From Alphaproteobacteria bacterium (GTDB lineage: Bacteria > Pseudomonadota > Alphaproteobacteria > RS24), in the NCBI GenBank assembly GCA_028816945.1, contig JAPPQG010000153.1, positions 1 through 10,035 of the forward strand: a DNA stretch of 10,035 bases, read 5' to 3'. Numbering within the stretch: position 1 is the first letter of the stretch; the number at the start of each line of letters is the position of its first letter. This document shows positions 6,325-10,035 of this stretch, piece by piece. The notes beneath the pieces were generated by a model. The model made no database searches. It saw only the letters and a program-made list of their open reading frames with translations, and had not been told where the DNA came from. A program made the translations under genes and the position numbers.

Positions 6325-7608
6325 ATGAATATTCTTGTTTTAGGCAGTGGTGGGCGCGAACACGCCCTATGTTGGAAAATAGCGCAAAGCCCTCTTTTGG
6401 GGCAATTATATTGCGCGCCGGGCAATGGCGGGATTGCGCAAATAGCCCATTGTGTCAATTTTGATATGGATAATCTGGCCGCGCTCGTGCAATTTTGCCA
6501 AGAACAGCAAATTGCCCTTGTGGTGATTGGCCCAGAAGCCCTCTTGGCGGCGGGGCTAGCCGATATATTAACAGATGCAGGCATTTCTGTCTTTGGCCCA
6601 AGCGCAAAAGCCGCCCAATTAGAAAGTTCAAAAGGTTTCACAAAATCTATTTGTGCTGAATATAATATTCCAACCGCTGCTTATGGGTGGTTTGACAAAG
6701 CGGCAGACGCTCATGCTTATTTACAAACGCACCCTGCCCCGATTGTCGTTAAAGCCGATGGGCTAGCCGCAGGCAAGGGCGTTATTCTTGCCGAAACAGA
6801 CGAAGAGGCGCGGGCGGCGGTTGATAAAATTTTTAGCGGTGGCTTTGGGGCAGCCGGCGCTTCTGTTGTCATTGAGGAATTTATGCAAGGCGAAGAGGCT
6901 AGTTTTTTTGCCCTGTGCGACGGCACACATGCCCTGCCTTTGGCAACAGCCCAAGACCATAAACGGGTGGGCGATGGCGATATTGGCTTAAATACAGGCG
7001 GTATGGGGGCTTATTCACCCGCCCCGATAATGAGCGATGAATTGATTGCAGAAACATTAACGCAAATTATTAACCCAACTTTGCAAGCCATGAGCGATAA
7101 GGGCATCCCCTATAAAGGCGTTCTATATGCAGGGCTTATGCTAACCCAAACGGGCATAAAATTAGTTGAATATAATGTGCGCTTTGGCGACCCTGAATGC
7201 CAAGTGCTTATGGCGCGCTTGCAAAGCGATATTGTCCCTGCCCTTATGGCAGTTGCAAAGGGTGACATACGAGATGTGCAGTTAGAGTGGGCGCAAGAGG
7301 TGGCTTTAACAGTCGTTATGGCTGCCGACGGCTATCCTGAAAATGTCAAAAAGGGAAGCGAAATTAAAGGGCTAGATAAAGCCGCGATAGAGGGTGTGAC
7401 GATTTTCCACGCTGGCACAAAAATTGAAAATGGCAAATATATTGCCAATGGTGGGCGGGTGCTAAATATTACATCTATGGGTGAGTCGGTTGCCGTAGCA
7501 CAAAAAAAAGCCTATCAAAGCATAGCGGCGATTGATTGGCCTGAGGGCTTTTGCCGCCGCGATATTGGCTGGCGCGCCATAGCACGCGAAACCCAAACAC
7601 CAAAATAA
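6325..7608 (+). CDS. purD: phosphoribosylamine-glycine ligase (GARS) PurD
   Basis: Catalyses the ATP-dependent joining of glycine to 5-phosphoribosylamine, the second step of de novo purine synthesis. From the chosen ATG the product is 427 residues, the usual length. It has GSGGREHAL (7-15), [12 protein letters not shown] (69-80), the ATP-grasp segment [12 protein letters not shown] (142-153), [12 protein letters not shown] (189-200), [20 protein letters not shown] (212-231), the metal-binding [10 protein letters not shown] (284-293) and [11 protein letters not shown] (409-419). The frame is open back to 6208, but that would add 39 residues overlapping xseA. ATG at 6325 follows GAGGGA (6316-6321) and begins exactly at the family's MNILVLG. 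An alternative Met at 6307 lacks comparable support. It stands alone, divergent from xseA and convergent with rsmD, from which it is separated by 40 bp with no visible hairpin. Confidence 0.97.
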   Translation: MNILVLGSGGREHALCWKIAQSPLLGQLYCAPGNGGIAQIAHCVNFDMDNLAALVQFCQEQQIALVVIGPEALLAAGLADILTDAGISVFGPSAKAAQLESSKGFTKSICAEYNIPTAAYGWFDKAADAHAYLQTHPAPIVVKADGLAAGKGVILAETDEEARAAVDKIFSGGFGAAGASVVIEEFMQGEEASFFALCDGTHALPLATAQDHKRVGDGDIGLNTGGMGAYSPAPIMSDELIAETLTQIINPTLQAMSDKGIPYKGVLYAGLMLTQTGIKLVEYNVRFGDPECQVLMARLQSDIVPALMAVAKGDIRDVQLEWAQEVALTVVMAADGYPENVKKGSEIKGLDKAAIEGVTIFHAGTKIENGKYIANGGRVLNITSMGESVAVAQKKAYQSIAAIDWPEGFCRRDIGWRAIARETQTPK

Positions 7609-7648
7609 AGACCAAATAGCAAACAGACTTTACATATTGGAACACATG

Positions 7649-8266
7649 TTACAGCGCGTCATATGTTAAAAAAATAAGCGCGGTATCGCCATATTGGCGG
7701 CGGTCATAAAGTGTTAAGCCCGCAGGCGGCGTAAAGGAGGCGCGCTTATCTTCTTCGACAATAATATGTGCGCCCGCACCAAGCCAACCACCACGCAATG
7801 CAGAGGCAAGGGCTTTCTCCGCCAAGCCTTTACCATAGGGCGGGTCGGCAAATATCAACTGACAGGGCAAATCTTTGCATGTGCCAAGCCGTCTTGCATC
7901 GCGGCATAAAACCGCGCTTTTATTTTGCGCTTGCAATAAGGCACGGTTGCGGTGCAAAATTTTGCAAACAGACGCCTCTTGTTCGACAAAGACACAATAG
8001 GCTGCCCCGCGTGAAAGGGCTTCAAAGCCAAGCGTGCCAACGCCGGCAAATAAATCAAGCACACGGGCATTGGCAAATTCTATTTGCGGGCTAGCTGTGA
8101 GAATGGAAAATAAGGCTTCTCGTGTGCGGCTTGCACTTGGCCGCACCTGTCGCACAGGTCGCACCTGTCGCACAGGTCGCACCTGTCGCACTCTTTGTAT
8201 AGGCTGTCCCGCGGGCTTGGGGGTTGATAAGCTATGCCCTTTCCATTTGCCACCAATAATCCGCAT
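7649..8266 (-). CDS. rsmD: 16S rRNA (guanine(966)-N(2))-methyltransferase RsmD
   Basis: Methylates the exocyclic amine of G966 (E. coli numbering) in 16S rRNA during 30S assembly, using S-adenosylmethionine. The 205-residue protein has the family start MRIIGGKWKG (1-10), REALFSIL (49-56), the SAM-binding VLDLFAGVGTLGFEALSRGA (69-88), the catalytic DPPYGKG (141-147) and QYGDT (191-195). It is somewhat longer than typical members. The excess is a VRQVRP-type repeat (residues 26-42) inserted just before the conserved RP...R.REALF motif. The start lies 5 bp after the rluB stop, so the pair is very likely one operon. The family has MRIIGG at its N-terminus, which fixes the start codon. Confidence 0.95.
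   Translation of the reverse strand: MRIIGGKWKGHSLSTPKPAGQPIQRVRQVRPVRQVRPVRQVRPSASRTREALFSILTASPQIEFANARVLDLFAGVGTLGFEALSRGAAYCVFVEQEASVCKILHRNRALLQAQNKSAVLCRDARRLGTCKDLPCQLIFADPPYGKGLAEKALASALRGGWLGAGAHIIVEEDKRASFTPPAGLTLYDRRQYGDTALIFLTYDAL
8142..8191 (-). repeat. alternating 9-bp/18-bp tandem repeat inside rsmD
   Basis: On the plus strand CGCACCTGT and CGCACAGGT alternate five times without error from 8142 to 8186, followed by a partial CGCAC to 8191. The unit CGCACCTGTCGCACAGGT (18 bp) is thus present about 2.8 times. The cores ACCTGT and ACAGGT are reverse complements, so neighbouring 9-mers can form small hairpins in DNA or mRNA. It encodes RsmD residues 26-42 as repeated VRQVRP. Confidence 0.92.
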
Positions 8267-8271
8267 GCCCT

Positions 8272-9186
8272 TTAACTGCCTTTTGCTGTGTGTTTTGTTT
8301 TTTTAGGTCTTTTTGTGGGGCAGGATTTTGGCTTGTTATATTTTCGCGTGTCAGGTTTTGGCGCGCTAGATTTTGGCGCGGGAAGCGGTGTTTTGCCCGC
8401 CATAATATCCGCCCAAGCCGTGCCTAATTGTTGGCGCAAGACGCGGCGCGGGATTTCTTCGACCGCCCCTGTCGGTAATTTGCCTAATTGAAATGAACCA
8501 AAGGAAAGCCTAATCAAGCGATTCACTTGCAATTCTGCATAAGCGAGTAATTTTTTTATTTCTCGATTCTTGCCTTCTCGAAGTGCGATTGTCAGCCAAA
8601 CATTACTGCCTTGTTGGCGCTCCAATTCAATATCAGCAGGGCGATAAGTGATATTGTCAATTTTCACACCCTTTTTTATTTTTTCTAACCGCGCTTTATT
8701 GGGCGTGCCAAAAGCGCGCACGCGGTAGCGGCGAATCCAACCCGTTTGCGGTAATTCCAAATAACGTTTCAGCGCGCCGTCATTGGTTAATAATAACAAG
8801 CCTTCTGTGTTTATATCCAACCGCCCGATTGTCATAATGCGCGGCAAATCAGGCGGTAAATTGTCAAATATAGAGGGGCGGGCTTTGGGGTCGCGGGTCG
8901 TGGTAATTAGGCCGCGTGGCTTGTGATAACGCCATAGGCGGCACGGTTCAGGCGCCGCTAATGGCTGTCCGTCGACACAAATAGCATGGGAGGGCAATAT
9001 ATTTAAGGCCGGCGTGCGAATGGTTTCGCCATTGACTTGAACCCGCCCGGCGATAATCATTTTTTCTGCTTCCCGCCTCGATGCGACCCCTGCGCGCGCC
9101 AATAATTTGGCTATCCGTTCGCCTCTTTGTGTGGCAGATGCGGCGGGCTTGTTTTGTTGCAGTTGAGTTTGTGGTTTATCACGCAT
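8272..9186 (-). CDS. rluB: RsuA/RluB-family pseudouridine synthase, probably 23S rRNA RluB
   Basis: Isomerises a specific uridine in rRNA to pseudouridine. The 304-residue product has an S4 RNA-binding domain (about 21-66, RIAKLLARAGVASRREAE) and the catalytic domain. The motif GRLDINTEGLLLLTNDG (121-137) holds catalytic Asp124, and REGKNREIKK (203-212) is the second family signature. The C-terminal 40 residues are a Lys/Pro-rich basic tail, probably disordered and RNA-binding. The GRLDINTEGL form is closer to RluB than to RsuA, and the rluB-rsmD pairing with tadA nearby is familiar from alphaproteobacteria, but the target base is inferred. ATG at 9186 has only a weak GAAAG upstream. The 20-residue leader before the S4 domain is not conserved. 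It is followed closely by rsmD. Confidence 0.92.
   Translation of the reverse strand: MRDKPQTQLQQNKPAASATQRGERIAKLLARAGVASRREAEKMIIAGRVQVNGETIRTPALNILPSHAICVDGQPLAAPEPCRLWRYHKPRGLITTTRDPKARPSIFDNLPPDLPRIMTIGRLDINTEGLLLLTNDGALKRYLELPQTGWIRRYRVRAFGTPNKARLEKIKKGVKIDNITYRPADIELERQQGSNVWLTIALREGKNREIKKLLAYAELQVNRLIRLSFGSFQLGKLPTGAVEEIPRRVLRQQLGTAWADIMAGKTPLPAPKSSAPKPDTRKYNKPKSCPTKRPKKTKHTAKGS
8353..8382 (-). repeat. 15-bp imperfect tandem repeat in the rluB tail
   Basis: On the plus strand AGGTTTTGGCGCGCT (8353-8367) and AGATTTTGGCGCGGG (8368-8382) share 12 of 15 bases. It encodes two similar pentapeptide steps (APKSS, APKPD) in the basic C-terminal tail of the pseudouridine synthase. It is in frame. 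Confidence 0.5.
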
Positions 9187-9197
9187 AATCGCTTTCT

Positions 9198-9210
9198 AGC
9201 ATTTTATGCT
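9198..9210. promoter_or_regulatory. small dyad in the divergent rluB-tadA gap
   Basis: AGCAT (9198-9202) and ATGCT (9206-9210) form a perfect 5-bp inverted repeat with a 3-base centre in the 59-bp gap that must hold both promoters. TAAAAT (9225-9230) and TATAAG (9212-9217) are weak -10 candidates for tadA, without a good -35. The site is short and could be chance. Confidence 0.2.
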
Positions 9211-9245
9211 CTATAAGTCTTATGTAAAATTGGCTATAAGGGGGT

Positions 9246-9698
9246 ATGAAAGAGACAAAATCAGCCATGCAATTAGCCCTTGCGGCGGCGCGGGATGCGG
9301 GAGCGCAAGGTGAAGTGCCAGTCGGCGCGGTTATTCTATCCGCCAATGGAGACCTATTAGCGACAAGTGGTAACCAGATGCGCGCTTTGGCTGACCCAAC
9401 CGCCCATGCGGAAATACAAGTCATACGCGCCGCCGCCAAAAAATTAGGCCGCGCGCGATTAGATGAGTGCGATTTATATGTAACTTTAGAACCATGCGCG
9501 ATGTGTGCGGGGGCGATTGCTTTGGCACGCATTAGGCGGCTTTATTATGGCGCAAGTGATGCGAAAATGGGCGCGGTTGAACATGGCATATGCTTATTCG
9601 ACCAACCCTCCTGCCACCACAAGCCCGATATTTATAGCGGCTTTGAAGAAGAAGCATGTGCGGCTTTGCTAACTGATTTTTTCAAGCAAAGACGGTAA
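9246..9698 (+). CDS. tadA: tRNA-specific adenosine(34) deaminase TadA
   Basis: Deaminates A34 to inosine in the anticodon of tRNA-Arg(ACG), allowing wobble decoding. The 150-residue product has the expected length and the full cytidine/deoxycytidylate deaminase zinc site: HAE (His54 and the proton-shuttling Glu56) and PCAMC (Cys84 and Cys87). EVPVGAVI (23-30) and YGASDAKMGAVEHG (101-114) are also typical of TadA. The start is supported by AAGGGGG at 9238-9244, although the spacing to the ATG is short. The next Met (residue 8) would be too far from it. It is divergent from rluB and convergent with mutL. The stop codon is followed one base later by the 12-bp repeat array. Confidence 0.96.
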   Translation: MKETKSAMQLALAAARDAGAQGEVPVGAVILSANGDLLATSGNQMRALADPTAHAEIQVIRAAAKKLGRARLDECDLYVTLEPCAMCAGAIALARIRRLYYGASDAKMGAVEHGICLFDQPSCHHKPDIYSGFEEEACAALLTDFFKQRR

Positions 9699-9699
9699 A

Positions 9700-9829
9700 G
9701 CGAACAGTTTAACAGCAATTTTAAGGGCGTTTTTAGGAACGGTTTTAGGTGTAATTTTAGTAGCAGTTTTAACAACAGTTTTAACAGCACTTTTAACAGC
9801 GTTTTTAACGACGACTTAACGACGATTTA
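9700..9829. repeat. degenerate 12/11-bp repeat array filling the tadA-mutL gap
   Basis: Eleven consecutive units cover 130 bp: nine of 12 bp (9700-9807) and two of 11 bp (9808-9818, 9819-9829). Each ends in a T-rich core plus A, usually TTTTA, preceded by a variable half like ACAGCA or ACGACG. Examples are ACAACAGTTTTA and ACAGCACTTTTA. The array begins two bases after the tadA stop, and its last TTA (9827-9829) is the mutL stop codon read on the minus strand. It contains no GC-rich hairpin, so it is not an ordinary bidirectional terminator. Confidence 0.85.
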
Positions 9830-10035
9830 ACGGCGGCCAAAAAGTTTTTCAATCTCAGCTAATTTCAATTCGACATAAGTGGGGCGGCCGTGATTGCATT
9901 GGCCTGCATGCGGGGTGGCTTCCATATCACGCAAAAGCGCATTCATCTCTTCCCCATTTAAGCGGCGGCCTGCCCGCACAGAAGTATGACAAGCCAATGT
10001 GCCGCAAAATTCCTCTAATTTTTCTTTCAATGAAA
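9827..10035 (-). CDS. mutL: DNA mismatch repair protein MutL, C-terminal end (partial)
   Basis: The last 68 or so codons of mutL; the 5' part lies beyond the right edge. MutL is the ATP-driven matchmaker between MutS and downstream nicking in mismatch repair. The visible segment is the C-terminal dimerisation domain, with [20 protein letters not shown], a CNHGRP motif and a terminal FGRR. These fit the C(P/N)HGRP and FxR motifs described for MutL proteins with a built-in endonuclease. The main metal motif (DQHA...E) would be outside the window. The reading frame is open to the window edge, so the TTG at 10028-10030 is an internal Leu rather than a start. The stop codon lies inside the last unit of the repeat array. 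Confidence 0.92.
   Translation of the reverse strand, partial: SLKEKLEEFCGTLACHTSVRAGRRLNGEEMNALLRDMEATPHAGQCNHGRPTYVELKLAEIEKLFGRR

Noticed and set aside
7609..7648. Possible terminator or small gene between purD and rsmD
   Set aside because: Only 40 bp, with no inverted repeat and no T tract that I can see.
9700..9829. CRISPR array in the tadA-mutL gap
   Set aside because: Units are only 11-12 bp with no separate repeat and spacer structure, and no cas genes are present.
10028..10030. TTG start codon for a small gene at the right edge
   Set aside because: The frame is open to the window edge and the sequence matches the interior of the MutL C-terminal domain, so it is an internal Leu codon.

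Overview
The window reads as a stretch of chromosome from an alphaproteobacterium of intermediate GC content. Nothing in it looks plasmid-borne, viral or transposable. The assignment rests on the gene set and order: a waaA-lpxK-acyltransferase lipid A cluster, a DUF2093 protein (a family I associate with alphaproteobacteria) beside an M23 peptidase and xseA, xseA divergent from purD, an rluB-rsmD pair divergent from tadA, and a MutL C-terminus of the alphaproteobacterial type. I cannot name an order or genus from the sequence alone.

Layout. (1) 9-3343, plus strand: envelope lipopolysaccharide genes. waaA adds Kdo to the lipid A precursor, lpxK phosphorylates it at the 4' position, and an LpxL/HtrB-family acyltransferase adds a secondary acyl chain. 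waaA and lpxK overlap by 8 bp. The acyltransferase follows after 55 bp and may also have its own extended -10 promoter. (2) 3399-6248, minus strand: xseA (exonuclease VII large subunit), then after 97 bp with a good promoter candidate the DUF2093 gene, then 6 bp later an M23 peptidase. (3) 6325-7608, plus strand: purD (purine synthesis), divergent from xseA. (4) 7649-9186, minus strand: rluB followed 5 bp later by rsmD, both acting on ribosomal RNA. (5) 9246-9698, plus strand: tadA (tRNA A34 deaminase), divergent from rluB. (6) 9827 to the right edge, minus strand: the C-terminal end of mutL, convergent with tadA.

Functionally this is core metabolism: outer-membrane lipid A maturation, peptidoglycan turnover, DNA repair (xseA, mutL), purine synthesis and RNA modification (rsmD, rluB, tadA). 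I found no tRNA or rRNA genes, CRISPR arrays, insertion sequences, riboswitches or strong intrinsic terminators. I do not see an undescribed multi-gene system.

The unusual signal lies below gene scale. Short tandem or near-tandem duplications recur across the window. Inside genes their periods are multiples of three (6, 12, 15, 18 and 21 bp) and they fall in termini or linkers. Between genes two have a 14-bp period, and one array of about eleven 12/11-bp units fills the whole tadA-mutL gap and supplies the mutL stop codon. The rsmD repeat is the most striking coding one: alternating 9-mers whose 6-bp cores are reverse complements, inserted just before a conserved motif.
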